Shown here piece by piece: positions 25,950-34,917 of a stretch of 64,000 bases of DNA. The stretch's first letter is position 1, and each line of letters starts with the position of its first letter. Both the position numbers and the translations under genes were made by a program. Origin of the DNA: Metaruminococcus_A sp050943475 (GTDB lineage Bacteria > Bacillota > Clostridia > Oscillospirales > Ruminococcaceae); NCBI GenBank assembly GCA_050943475.1, contig JBMNPF010000006.1, positions 116,757 to 180,756 on the forward strand, given 5' to 3'. The notes under the pieces were generated by a model. It searched no databases. It was not told where the DNA came from and saw only the letters and a program-made list of their open reading frames with translations.

Positions 25950-27326
25950 ATGAAAATTCCGCACAGACTGTATTTAACCGAAGACCAGATTCCGAAGCAA
26001 TGGTATAACCTGCGGGCCGATATGAAAGAACAGCCAGAACCGATGATCAACCCGGCGACCATGAAACCGGCGACCGAGGAGGACCTCTACCCTGTCTTCT
26101 GCAAAAAGCTCGCCCATCAGGAAATGGATGCCGAGACCCGCTACGTCGATATCCCGGACGAAATCATGGAGATGTACAAGATTTACCGTCCGTCCCCGCT
26201 CTGCCGTGCTTATAATCTGGAGAAAGCGCTCGGCACCCCGGCAAAAATTTACTACAAATTCGAGGGCAACAATACCTCGGGCAGTCATAAGCTCAACTCC
26301 GCCATTGCGCAGGCTTACTATGCAAAGGACCAGGGCTTAACCTCCCTTACCACCGAGACCGGCGCAGGACAGTGGGGGACCGCCCTTTCCGAAGCCTGCT
26401 CCTATTTTGGCCTTGATTTGACCGTCTTTATGGTCAAGGTTTCCTACGAGCAAAAGCCGTTCCGTAAAGCGGTCATGCAGACCTTTGACGCCAACGTCAT
26501 CGCAAGCCCGAGCAATACCACCAATGTCGGCCGGCAGATTTTGGCCGATGACCCGAATACCGGCGGCAGCCTTGGCTGCGCCATTTCTGAAGCGGTGGAA
26601 AAAGCGGTCAGCACCGAAGACTGCCGTTATGTCCTCGGTTCGGTGCTCAACCAGGTGCTGCTGCACCAGTCCATTATCGGGCTGGAGGCCAAAATTGCAA
26701 TGGATGAGCTCGGCGAGTACCCGGATGTCGTCATCGGCTGCGCGGGCGGCGGTTCCAACCTCGGTGGTTTGATCGCCCCCTATATGCAGGATAAGCTCAC
26801 CGGTAAGGCCGATCCGCGCATTGTCGCAGTGGAGCCGGCATCCTGCCCGTCCTTAACCCGCGGCAAATACGCCTATGATTTCTGTGATACCGGAAAAATC
26901 ACTCCGATGGCGAAGATGTATACCCTGGGCAGCGGTTTTATCCCCTCCCCGAACCATGCGGGCGGCCTGCGCTACCACGGGATGTCCCCCATTCTCTCCA
27001 AACTTTACCATGACGGTTATATGGACGCTGTTTCGGTGGAACAAACCAAGGTGTTTGAGGCGGCGACCTTCTTTGCAAAACATGAGACCATCCTCCCGGC
27101 GCCGGAATCCGCACATGCGATCCGTGCCGCAATGGATGAAGCCCTCCGCTGCAAGGAGACCGGAGAGGCCAAAACCATCCTGTTCGGCCTGACCGGTACC
27201 GGTTATTTTGATATGACCGCTTATACCGCTTTTCTCGAGGGAAGGATGAACGACTATATCCCCACCGATAAAGACCTGCAAAGAGGGTTTGACACCCTTC
27301 CGCAGGTTCCTGGAATCAATGGGTAA
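25950..27326 (+). CDS. trpB: Tryptophan synthase beta-like enzyme (TrpB2 type)
   Basis: PLP enzyme of 458 residues, the size of the TrpB2 branch (classical TrpB has about 400). The PLP lysine is in NNTSGSHKLNSAIAQ; the phosphate-binding glycine loop is IGCAGGGSNLGGL. The long N-terminal extension (IPKQWYNLRADM...EEDLYPVFC) is typical of TrpB2. It makes tryptophan from indole and serine. No trpA or other trp gene is nearby, so it may salvage free indole. AAAGGTG lies before the ATG. Expression is controlled by the tryptophan T-box. Confidence 0.93.
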   Translation: MKIPHRLYLTEDQIPKQWYNLRADMKEQPEPMINPATMKPATEEDLYPVFCKKLAHQEMDAETRYVDIPDEIMEMYKIYRPSPLCRAYNLEKALGTPAKIYYKFEGNNTSGSHKLNSAIAQAYYAKDQGLTSLTTETGAGQWGTALSEACSYFGLDLTVFMVKVSYEQKPFRKAVMQTFDANVIASPSNTTNVGRQILADDPNTGGSLGCAISEAVEKAVSTEDCRYVLGSVLNQVLLHQSIIGLEAKIAMDELGEYPDVVIGCAGGGSNLGGLIAPYMQDKLTGKADPRIVAVEPASCPSLTRGKYAYDFCDTGKITPMAKMYTLGSGFIPSPNHAGGLRYHGMSPILSKLYHDGYMDAVSVEQTKVFEAATFFAKHETILPAPESAHAIRAAMDEALRCKETGEAKTILFGLTGTGYFDMTAYTAFLEGRMNDYIPTDKDLQRGFDTLPQVPGING

Positions 27327-27344
27327 CCCTGTCACAATGCCTCC

Positions 27345-27388
27345 AAACAGGCACGGCGCTGTTAAAGCGCTGTGCCTGTTTGTTTTTT
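27345..27388 (+). terminator. Terminator after trpB
   Basis: A 16-base stem (AAACAGGCACGGCGCT with AGCGCTGTGCCTGTTT), GTTAA loop, followed by GTTTTTT. Confidence 0.92.
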
Positions 27389-27395
27389 GACGGTG

Positions 27396-27697
27396 TGCAA
27401 GCTGTACATTTCTATGGTCATTGGCAGTCGATTCGGGCAGCATCGCATTATCGGCAGTGTTGTCGCTTGCTACCTCTGCGGTATCGTGGAATTTGTCCTC
27501 CTGCTGGTGGTTACACTGCCAATTCTTCTCCCCTGGGGAATGAGTTTACCCAGGTAAATGCCCAGATGGCGTCTGGTGTGCTTCGTCCGTTCTTGTTCCT
27601 TGCGGCAGGGGTTATGGCGCTGATATTTGCCCTTTTGCTGGCGGGTTGCTTTTTGGTGTCCCGTTGGCTGTTGGCCAAACCTCTCAACCTGCAATAA
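27396..27697 (+). pseudogene. Frameshifted remnant of an ABC-type membrane permease
   Basis: Two overlapping frames give the C-terminal part of a membrane protein. The first reads KLYISMVIGSRFGQHRIIG with a hydrophobic span and stops at 27557. The second continues from about 27535 with QMASGVLRPFLFLAAGVMALI and ends WLLAKPLNLQ, like the end of ABC-2 permeases. The N-terminal two thirds are absent and there is no start or ribosome site. The assignment is from sequence character, without a database hit. Confidence 0.6.
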
Positions 27698-27907
27698 TAC
27701 AGTAGGATTGTTCTCAATTCACTGCTTCTTGCCGTTTCAGGGGAGGCGGAGAAACCTTTAAAAAGAAGAAAAAGACGGGGATTTCCCCGCTTTTTTATTG
27801 GGTAAAATTTTTATTGTCACTTTTTTGAAATATTTCCTTTTTGTGACTGGCGTGTGACTTCGGGTGGTTATACTAAAAGCACGATAGTCACTGAAGGAGG
27901 TAACAAC

Positions 27908-30900
27908 ATGAAAGGAAAAGGTTGCGTGATATCCAAAAAGCTCGTTGTATTTTTGGTATCACTGATGATGTTGATCGCTATGCTGCCGACAACTGCTTTC
28001 GCAGGATACAATGGTGATCGCCGGCCGGGTGGCGGAGGATCAACAGAATTTGATCATCTTGACATTAAACTGGACAGCTCCCTTGCTTATCTGAATCAGA
28101 ACGATGAGCAGAGAACCGTTAAATTCACATGGAATAAGCAGAATATGGTGAACTATATGGAGGTCTATATTGGGGAAGGTTCTACCACCAATGTTGTACC
28201 TTCAAGCACCAGTGACCCTGCCTGGGGCTGGGGTGGCGGAAACGACGAGACCCGTCTTGATGTCTCTGCCAAGAAAACCGATCCGGTACGTGTTGTTGTT
28301 AAAATTCCAGTGGAAGCGTTGGGACTCGAAGAGTGGGAAGTCTCCTCTCTGTATGACACCAATGAACAGGGCAAAAAGGTTTTGGAGTTTGAGAACGTTT
28401 ACCATTGGGATGATGAGATTTCGGGTGTTTCCAATATTTGCCCAAATAAATCCGGCCTTGATGTAAAAATCAAGAGCGAGGCGATCATTGATTATGCCAA
28501 ATACGGCACCATTGAGATCAAAAAGGTTGTTGAAAACGCAGACGGTTCGACGTCAAGCGATAAAAACACCAGCTTCTCTTTCCGGATTACCAGTGCAGAC
28601 GGTAGTTTCTCTGAAACCTTTACACTGAAAAACGGGGAATCCAAAAAATATGAAAGCCTGCCGGTCGGCACCTATTATATTGATGAACTCAATGTTCCGT
28701 CCGGTTATACGGTAGAGGGTTACAACCGTGAAGTTGTCCTCAAAGAGGCGAATGAATACAAAGCTCTGACGGTTACCAACGTGAAAAAGGATACCAACAA
28801 GGGTACCCTGACAGTTGGAAAAATCCTGAACGAAAACAAAGAAGCGGTTAACCTTCCGAAAGATGCCAGCTTTACCTTTACCGTCACCGGTAACGGTGTG
28901 AATGCGAGCTTTACCCTGACCAAAGCGGATATTCTGCTGGGCAAAGACTCCTACACCTTTGCAAACCTCACCCCGGGCAGCTACACCGTAACCGAGACCG
29001 CTGCTTATGCCAATGGCAGTATGATCAAAACCACCACGGCTTCGGTTAAAGTAGGCAGTGGACAGGAGACCAATGTGGATTTGGAAAACGACGGCTTGGC
29101 CGCCTCGGTTCGCAAAGGTGAGACAACTTCGGTTTGGTTCACCAATGCGTATGACGCCAAACCGCAGACCTTCCCGGTTATTGTCAACTACTACAAAGAC
29201 AGCGTGGGCAGCGCCAACTACCTTGGCACCACTTCCCTTGGTGAATATGAAGCGAATACGTCAATTACCCTGAACGCAGAGCAGTTGGATGCCAAAAAAC
29301 CTGCAGAAGGTTACCTTTCCGGCGTGCAGCAGGGCAGCGTACCGTATATTGTCGTATCTTCTAGCCGCAATGTCATCGATGTCCTTTATGTAGCGGAGAC
29401 TTTCCCGGTTACCGTCAATTACTACAAAGACAGTGTGACCAATCCGGACGATGGCAATTTCCTCGGTTCCCAGACACTCGGCAATTACGAAAACAACGAT
29501 GCCATCACCCTGAACAGCGAACAGCTCAACGCATACAAACCGGCCGCCGGTTATGTGGATGGCGTACAGCAGGGTAGCGTTCCGTACATCGTTGTTAAAG
29601 GGGAAAACAACGTTATTAACGTTCTGTACGAGACCGAGAAATTTGATGTTATCGTCAACTACTACAAAGACGTAGTTACCACCCCGGAGGATGACAATTA
29701 CCTCGGCACCAAAAATCTTGGTGAGTTTGAGGCAGATGACACCATCACTCTGAACGGTGAACAGCTCAACGCTTACAAACCGGCCACCGGTTATGTGGAT
29801 GGCGTACAGCAGGGTGCAATCCCTTATGTAGTTGTCTCTTCGGATGACAATGTGATCAATGTTCTTTATGTAACTGAGAAATTTGACGTTATCGTCAACT
29901 ACTACAAAGACGCAGTTACCACCCCGGAGGATGACAACTACCTCGGCACCAAAAACCTCGGTGAGTTTGAGGCGGATGACACCATCACTCTGAACGGTGA
30001 ACAGCTCAACGCCTACAAACCGGCCACCGGTTATGTGGATGGCGTACAGCAGGGTGTAATCCCGTATGTGGTTGTTTCTGCAGAGGATAATGTAATCAAC
30101 GTCCTCTATATTGAAGAAACCTTCCCGGTAACGGTAAACTATTACAAAGACAGCGTTGCAGAGGGCAACCTGCTTGGTAGCGCATCTTTCACCGATGAAT
30201 TCACCGCTGGTTCTGAAATTACTCTGGCAGCCGGCGCTGAAAGCACCCAGCTTGATTTCCTGAAACCAGATGGTTATGTATCCGGCGTACAGCAGGATGC
30301 GGTTCCGTATGTGGTTGTTTCTTCGGAAAACAACGTGATCGATGTTCTGTACGTTGAAGAAACTTTCCCGGTAACAGTAAACTATTACAAAGACAGCGTT
30401 GCAGAGGGCAACCTGCTTGGCAGCGCATCTTTCACCGATGAATTCACCGCTGGTTCTGAAATTACTCTGGCAGCCGGCGCTGAAAGCACTCAGCTTGATT
30501 TCCTGAAACCGGATGGTTATGTATCCGGCGTACAGATTGGCAGTATTCCGTATGTTGTCACCAAGGGCGAAGGTAATGTTATCAATGTTCTCTACGTCGC
30601 AGAGACTTATACGGTTACCGTTAACTACTACAAGGATTCCATCACCAATCCGAACGATGCAAACAATTTCTTGGGCAGTGCAACCTTTGAAACCCCGTTT
30701 GAGGCCGGCGACGCTATCACACTCCTTGCCGGAACGGACGGTACCCAGTTAAACTTCCTCAAACCGGTACTCGGTTATGCAGACGGCGTACAGGCGGGCA
30801 GTGTTCCGTACATCGTTGTCAAAGACGGAGAGAATGTCATCAACGTTCTGTATACTGTAGTGGAAGAAGAACTGCCGGATGAAGAGCCGCCGTTGGTAGG

Positions 30901-31111
30901 CCCGGATGATCCGGACGAAGAAATCCCGGACGAGGAACCGCCGCTGGTAGGTCCGTCTGAGCCGACTGAAAATGACGAAGTCATTGAAGATGAAGAAGTT
31001 CCGCTTGCAGCGCCTAAGACGGGTGACAGCAGCAATGCTGCTCTCTTGGCCGCAATTATGCTGGCTTCCGCTGCCGGAGGCATCTTCCTCCGTAAGAAAT
31101 TCAGCAAATAA
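27908..31111 (+). CDS. Wall-anchored repeat surface protein (Cna-B-like and MucBP-like)
   Basis: 1067 residues behind AAGGAGG. A signal peptide (KLVVFLVSLMMLIAMLPTTAFA) is followed by a unique N-terminal domain and two SpaA/Cna-B-like domains at about residues 200-310 and 310-420 (TIEIKKVVENADGSTSSDKN; GTLTVGKILNENKEAVNLPK). Seven repeats of 77-81 residues (VNYYKDSV...GVQQGSVPYIVV..NVINVLY) follow, then an acidic proline-rich linker with a twice-used DEEPPLVGP motif. The end is APKTGDSSN, a hydrophobic span and RKKFSK, a sortase signal with PKTG in place of canonical LPxTG. It is probably an adhesin or pilus-like protein; the partner is unknown. Confidence 0.9.
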   Translation: MKGKGCVISKKLVVFLVSLMMLIAMLPTTAFAGYNGDRRPGGGGSTEFDHLDIKLDSSLAYLNQNDEQRTVKFTWNKQNMVNYMEVYIGEGSTTNVVPSSTSDPAWGWGGGNDETRLDVSAKKTDPVRVVVKIPVEALGLEEWEVSSLYDTNEQGKKVLEFENVYHWDDEISGVSNICPNKSGLDVKIKSEAIIDYAKYGTIEIKKVVENADGSTSSDKNTSFSFRITSADGSFSETFTLKNGESKKYESLPVGTYYIDELNVPSGYTVEGYNREVVLKEANEYKALTVTNVKKDTNKGTLTVGKILNENKEAVNLPKDASFTFTVTGNGVNASFTLTKADILLGKDSYTFANLTPGSYTVTETAAYANGSMIKTTTASVKVGSGQETNVDLENDGLAASVRKGETTSVWFTNAYDAKPQTFPVIVNYYKDSVGSANYLGTTSLGEYEANTSITLNAEQLDAKKPAEGYLSGVQQGSVPYIVVSSSRNVIDVLYVAETFPVTVNYYKDSVTNPDDGNFLGSQTLGNYENNDAITLNSEQLNAYKPAAGYVDGVQQGSVPYIVVKGENNVINVLYETEKFDVIVNYYKDVVTTPEDDNYLGTKNLGEFEADDTITLNGEQLNAYKPATGYVDGVQQGAIPYVVVSSDDNVINVLYVTEKFDVIVNYYKDAVTTPEDDNYLGTKNLGEFEADDTITLNGEQLNAYKPATGYVDGVQQGVIPYVVVSAEDNVINVLYIEETFPVTVNYYKDSVAEGNLLGSASFTDEFTAGSEITLAAGAESTQLDFLKPDGYVSGVQQDAVPYVVVSSENNVIDVLYVEETFPVTVNYYKDSVAEGNLLGSASFTDEFTAGSEITLAAGAESTQLDFLKPDGYVSGVQIGSIPYVVTKGEGNVINVLYVAETYTVTVNYYKDSITNPNDANNFLGSATFETPFEAGDAITLLAGTDGTQLNFLKPVLGYADGVQAGSVPYIVVKDGENVINVLYTVVEEELPDEEPPLVGPDDPDEEIPDEEPPLVGPSEPTENDEVIEDEEVPLAAPKTGDSSNAALLAAIMLASAAGGIFLRKKFSK
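29167..30850 (+). repeat. Seven tandem repeats of about 240 bp in the surface protein
   Basis: Repeat starts lie near 29167, 29401, 29638, 29878, 30118, 30361 and 30604. Repeats 3 and 4 are nearly identical at DNA level, as are 5 and 6, while others differ, indicating recent pairwise duplications. Repeats 5-7 form a longer subtype with AGSEITLAAG replaced or extended relative to repeats 1-4. Confidence 0.92.
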
Positions 31112-31120
31112 AGAACTTTA

Positions 31121-31154
31121 AAAAAGAGGAAGGCGAATTGCCTTCCTCTTTTTT
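31121..31154 (+). terminator. Terminator of the surface-protein gene
   Basis: A 14-bp stem (AAAAAGAGGAAGGC with GCCTTCCTCTTTTT), GAATT loop, T tail. Confidence 0.94.
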
Positions 31155-31161
31155 CTGTCAT

Positions 31162-31199
31162 AAAACCCCCGAACCGCCCAATGACGGTTCGGGGGTTTT
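31162..31199. terminator. Second, bidirectional terminator
   Basis: A 15-bp perfect stem (AAAACCCCCGAACCG and its complement), 8-base loop, T runs on both strands. It can serve the minus-strand esterase gene about 120 bases away. Confidence 0.88.
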
Positions 31200-31318
31200 G
31201 AGAGAGCTCCCCCAAGCTTGGGGAAGAGATGAGTAATGTTTTTATTGGTTTGGAAGACCAAGCTCTTTAAGCCAGATACAGAACACATTCCAAAGGCATA
31301 GCTTCAGCCGCAGCTTTT

Positions 31319-32809
31319 TTATTGGATGCGCCCTAGGAAAAAGTCTTTCTGGAATTTCTGGTAAGGCGTTTCCTCCGCCGGTTTGAGTTCGCGGGTTACG
31401 CCGAGTTCCATGTAGACCGGGTCTTCTTTGGTATAAGGCCGCCATTCCGGTTGTCCGCTGCCATTCGGATCGCCGGTCTTTGCAAAGTTCGCATAGTAAT
31501 CCGCCATTGCGACAGACAGGTCAAAATCCACACCGGTAAAGGGACGCCAACAGCGGGTCAGGGTTTCAAAGACAAACCACAGCTCCGCTGAATGGAAAGA
31601 ACCTAAATCGTCGCCCGGAAGCCGCCGGGTGAAGTAGTAAAGGTACGGCGCTTTTTTGCCGTTTTCCTCCTGCATTTCTGCAAAGCCATGTACCGCGGAA
31701 ATCAGGCGGTGAGAGGTTTTAAAGAATGCCGCTGCGTCCGCGTCGGTCTTAACATTGCCAATTTTAAGGAGTTCATCGACCTTGTCGCCAAAATTGACGG
31801 CTGCCGCCTGTTTGAGATCCTCAACCGTTTGAACTGGTGCCGAGAACGCCTGCCCCTCGTCCTGGTTGCAGCCCATCATGTAATCAATATCGTGGTTTTT
31901 GCCCTCAAGGATGGTCTGGGAAGGATCGTTGTGGAGCACGTAGTTGTCCTGAATCAACCCAAAATGGAAACCGTGTTCCATCATATGGGCCTGTAACTGC
32001 TCCGCCGGAATTTTACGCAGCTCGGCAATCGACCCGACGCCGACGCTTTTCATAAATTCCACACCGTACGCTTCCGCTTCTTTCAGGGTGGGGAAGGTGC
32101 GCGCATTGCCGTGCGGCCATAATCCGCCTCCGCTTTGCAGAATGGCGCGTTTGAATAGTCCTTTGGTGAGCGGCGAGCACATCAGCGCCTGGGTGCTGCC
32201 CGCACCGGCTGATTGGCCGAATACCGTGATGTTCTCCGGGTCGCCCCCAAATGCTGCAATGTTGCGGGATACCCATTTGAGCGCCGCAATCTGATCCTGC
32301 AGCAGCAGGTTGCCGGAGGTGCCGCTCTCGCTCTCTGCCGTCAGTTCAGGATGCGCCAGCAGCCCCAGCACATGCATGCGGTAATTGATGGTAACAAGGA
32401 TAACGCCGCGTTTGCAGAAGCCTTCGCCGTCAAATTCCGGCTCAGAGGCATAGCCGCAGACATACCCGCCCCCGTGAATCCAGAACATAACCGGGAGCTT
32501 TGCATCCGCCGCCTCTGCCGGCGTCCAGATGTTCAGGTAAAGGCAGTCCTCGCTCTGCTCTTCGTTGTTGTTGTAAAATTCTTTGGTGTAAAAATCCACC
32601 TCGGCGCGCTTTTGAATTTCAATGGCGCTGTATTGGTCCGCCACACGAACGCCGTCCCACGGTTTGACCGGCTGCGGTGCTTTCCAGCGCAGGTCGCCGA
32701 CCGGCGGTGCGGCGTAAGGAACGCCTTTAAACACGGTAAACATGCGGTTGTTGCCCGGCACGCCGCGCAGCATGCCCGCTTCGGTTTTTACTTCGCGAAT
32801 TGCAGACAT
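31319..32809 (-). CDS. Type B carboxylesterase
   Basis: Alpha/beta hydrolase of 496 residues, the size of para-nitrobenzyl esterases. The nucleophile S200 is in VFGQSAGAGS (GxSxG). The oxyanion hole is IHGGGYVCG. The acid is probably Glu in GCNQDEGQAF and the base His in GSFHSAELWF. EDCLYLNIWTP is the type B signature 2. There is no signal peptide. GGAGGT precedes the ATG. It lies upstream of the SDR and redox operon on the other strand; ester-linked plant phenolics or acylated sugars are possible substrates by context only. Confidence 0.92.
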   Translation of the reverse strand: MSAIREVKTEAGMLRGVPGNNRMFTVFKGVPYAAPPVGDLRWKAPQPVKPWDGVRVADQYSAIEIQKRAEVDFYTKEFYNNNEEQSEDCLYLNIWTPAEAADAKLPVMFWIHGGGYVCGYASEPEFDGEGFCKRGVILVTINYRMHVLGLLAHPELTAESESGTSGNLLLQDQIAALKWVSRNIAAFGGDPENITVFGQSAGAGSTQALMCSPLTKGLFKRAILQSGGGLWPHGNARTFPTLKEAEAYGVEFMKSVGVGSIAELRKIPAEQLQAHMMEHGFHFGLIQDNYVLHNDPSQTILEGKNHDIDYMMGCNQDEGQAFSAPVQTVEDLKQAAAVNFGDKVDELLKIGNVKTDADAAAFFKTSHRLISAVHGFAEMQEENGKKAPYLYYFTRRLPGDDLGSFHSAELWFVFETLTRCWRPFTGVDFDLSVAMADYYANFAKTGDPNGSGQPEWRPYTKEDPVYMELGVTRELKPAEETPYQKFQKDFFLGRIQ

Positions 32810-32936
32810 TGTAATACCTCCGTAATTGCTTTGTCGTATTATTGGTTGTTGATGTACCTATTATAACCGTTCCTCCCGGCTTGCCGAAAGGGGAAAAACC
32901 TCTAAAAATGCCCGGTTGTTTTTGGGGAATTCGCCC

Positions 32937-33878
32937 TCAGCGTACCACGCCGTTTGCAATCATCCAGTCTAGAGCTTCACGAACGGCCTGTAAGCTGGAA
33001 TAGCGCGGTACAAAGTCCAACAGGCGTCTTGCCTTTTCCATCGAGGCGTTGGGCGCGTGCAGAATGTGATCGCGGGTTGAGGCTGCATCCGCCTCTTCCA
33101 CACACTGCTTCCATTCGTCAAACGGCTGAAAGACCAAATCCGCCTCCTGCCCGAACCATCCCGCGACCGCTTCGGCGTAGCCGCGCAGGGTGAGTGCGCC
33201 GTCCGAGACTGCGTGGAAGGATTGTCCAAAGGAAACACTCCCTGCTGCAATCGCTGCCATGAATACCCCTGCAACATCCGCCGCGTGGACATGGTGGATG
33301 GTCTCCATCCCGAAGTTCGGCAAGGCCACCGGCTCACCGTGCATCAACGCCTCAAACACCTTGGGATTTTTGTTGCCCTGCGGGTTGATGGGCAGATGCC
33401 CCGGACCGACGATATGTCCCGGATGGACAATGGTACCCGGAAACTGGGAAAAGGCGTTGCGCTGTTCCAGTTCCCGCACCATTTTGAGCTTCTGGATGCC
33501 GTATTCCCCAAAGGGAGTCAGGGCTTCATGTTCCTTACAGGGAACCCGGACGCTCTGCCCGTGAATCCAGACGCTGCCGCAGATCAGATAATGCTGAACG
33601 GTGCCAGCCAGCATGTCGATGAGCCGGCACATATCTTCGGCCTTGAAGCAGATCATATCAATGACAATATCCGGCCGCAGGGCGGCGATCTGCCCTGGGA
33701 AATCCGGGCTATTCCGGTCAAGGGAAACCTGCCGGACCGACTCCCAGCAGCCATGCGGCAGGTAGGGCTTGGATTCTCCGCGGCTGACGTTGGTGACGCG
33801 GTAGCCCGCTTCGCACAGCATGGGAACAAGGTAGGTACCAACTTTGCCTTTTCCGCCGATAACAACTGCATGCTTCAT
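32937..33878 (-). CDS. NAD(P)-dependent epimerase/reductase (extended SDR-like)
   Basis: 313 residues. The Rossmann motif VVIGGKGKVGTYLVP lies at the N-terminus (GxxGxxG). DMICFKAEDMCRLIDML and VHPGHIVGPGHLPINP resemble the isoflavone-reductase/epimerase-like SDRs; the classical YxxxK is not conserved in the usual place (EYGIQKLKM may be it). GAGGAGG precedes the ATG. It is transcribed away from the AraC regulator. It could reduce or epimerise a sugar or an aromatic; the precise substrate is unknown. Confidence 0.82.
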   Translation of the reverse strand: MKHAVVIGGKGKVGTYLVPMLCEAGYRVTNVSRGESKPYLPHGCWESVRQVSLDRNSPDFPGQIAALRPDIVIDMICFKAEDMCRLIDMLAGTVQHYLICGSVWIHGQSVRVPCKEHEALTPFGEYGIQKLKMVRELEQRNAFSQFPGTIVHPGHIVGPGHLPINPQGNKNPKVFEALMHGEPVALPNFGMETIHHVHAADVAGVFMAAIAAGSVSFGQSFHAVSDGALTLRGYAEAVAGWFGQEADLVFQPFDEWKQCVEEADAASTRDHILHAPNASMEKARRLLDFVPRYSSLQAVREALDWMIANGVVR

Positions 33879-34013
33879 ACAAATCCTCCTCAAGGTAATT
33901 TACGGTATTTCACACGGCTGCAGGCCGTATCTATTTTTATTATGGGAAAGTAATTGCTTTGACGTTTCGATGGAAATATCGGATTTTACATATTTTTCAG
34001 CGGATAGCGCCGA

Positions 34014-34850
34014 CTATTTTTCACCATTTGCGGTATGATGGAAACCAGAAGAACGGGACTGCTGGAACTGCTTGGGCGTTACGCCGTACCGCCGCTTAAA
34101 GGTGCGGATGAAATTGTTTGCATCCGGAAAGCCGCAGCGGAACGCCACCGTTCCCACCGGGAGGCTGGTCTGCAGCAGCATCTGTCTGCTGTGCAGCAGC
34201 CGGTTCTCGGAAAGGTATTGTTTGGGGGAGTACCCGGTAAGCTCTTTAAAGGAGCGCGCCAGATGATCCGGGCTCACATAACGCTCTGCCGCGAGCGCAG
34301 CGATTGAAACCGGCTCTGCGTAGTGGGCTTCCAGGTAACGCTGCACCTCCCAGACCTTGGTGTCCATCGCCGTTTCCGGCCGGAAAAAGTGCCCGGGGGA
34401 TTCCCGATACAGGCAGATGAGCAGCGCCTCCAGCAAATCCAGCGCCATTTGATCGGCGTAGGGAGCACGGCCCATGTATTCCTGTTCCATTTGCTGTAAC
34501 AGCTTTTCCACCGCTTCCGGATTTTTGAGCTTCAAACAGTGGGAAAAATGGTACGGGCGGTTTTTGAATACCGTTGCCAACGCGGGATCAATGCCGCGCT
34601 GCTCCAGCGCCTGCGGTGAGAAGATGCAAAAATACCGCACATACGGCCTTGCGGTGATTTCAAGCTCATGTTGTTCCAGCGCGCCGAGCAAGACCAGCGT
34701 CCCCGGCCCTGCCTCGTACTCCCTGCCGTCAATGGTGAGGCGTGCCGCCCCCTGCTTGACAAAGATAAGCTCGCAGGCCGGGTGGGTATGGTTGCTGAGC
34801 GCCGGTTCGTCTTCGGCGTATTTCATCCGGATAATCGGAAAGGCCTCCAT
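34014..34850 (-). CDS. AraC-family regulator of the redox/sugar operon
   Basis: 278 residues from the ATG that lies 8 bases behind GGGGGG. The cupin-like sensor has SNHTHPACELIFVKQGAARLTI. The C-terminal DNA-binding part has VSIAALAAERYVSPDHLARSFKELTGYSPKQYL and VGTVAFRCGFPDANNFIRTFKRRYGVTPKQF. Only 67 bases separate it from the divergent old-yellow-enzyme gene, so it very likely controls the five-gene operon. Confidence 0.92.
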   Translation of the reverse strand: MEAFPIIRMKYAEDEPALSNHTHPACELIFVKQGAARLTIDGREYEAGPGTLVLLGALEQHELEITARPYVRYFCIFSPQALEQRGIDPALATVFKNRPYHFSHCLKLKNPEAVEKLLQQMEQEYMGRAPYADQMALDLLEALLICLYRESPGHFFRPETAMDTKVWEVQRYLEAHYAEPVSIAALAAERYVSPDHLARSFKELTGYSPKQYLSENRLLHSRQMLLQTSLPVGTVAFRCGFPDANNFIRTFKRRYGVTPKQFQQSRSSGFHHTANGEK

Positions 34851-34917
34851 CCAGTTTTCCCCCCAATCGTTAGTTTCATTGTATCCTGTCATGGTATCAA
34901 AATCAAGGAGAGATTTT

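Noticed and set aside
34474..34917. In-frame upstream extension of the old yellow enzyme gene (150 extra codons)
   Set aside because: It runs antisense through the AraC regulator gene, and the ATG at 34918 has a good AAGGAGAG site and starts the conserved sequence.
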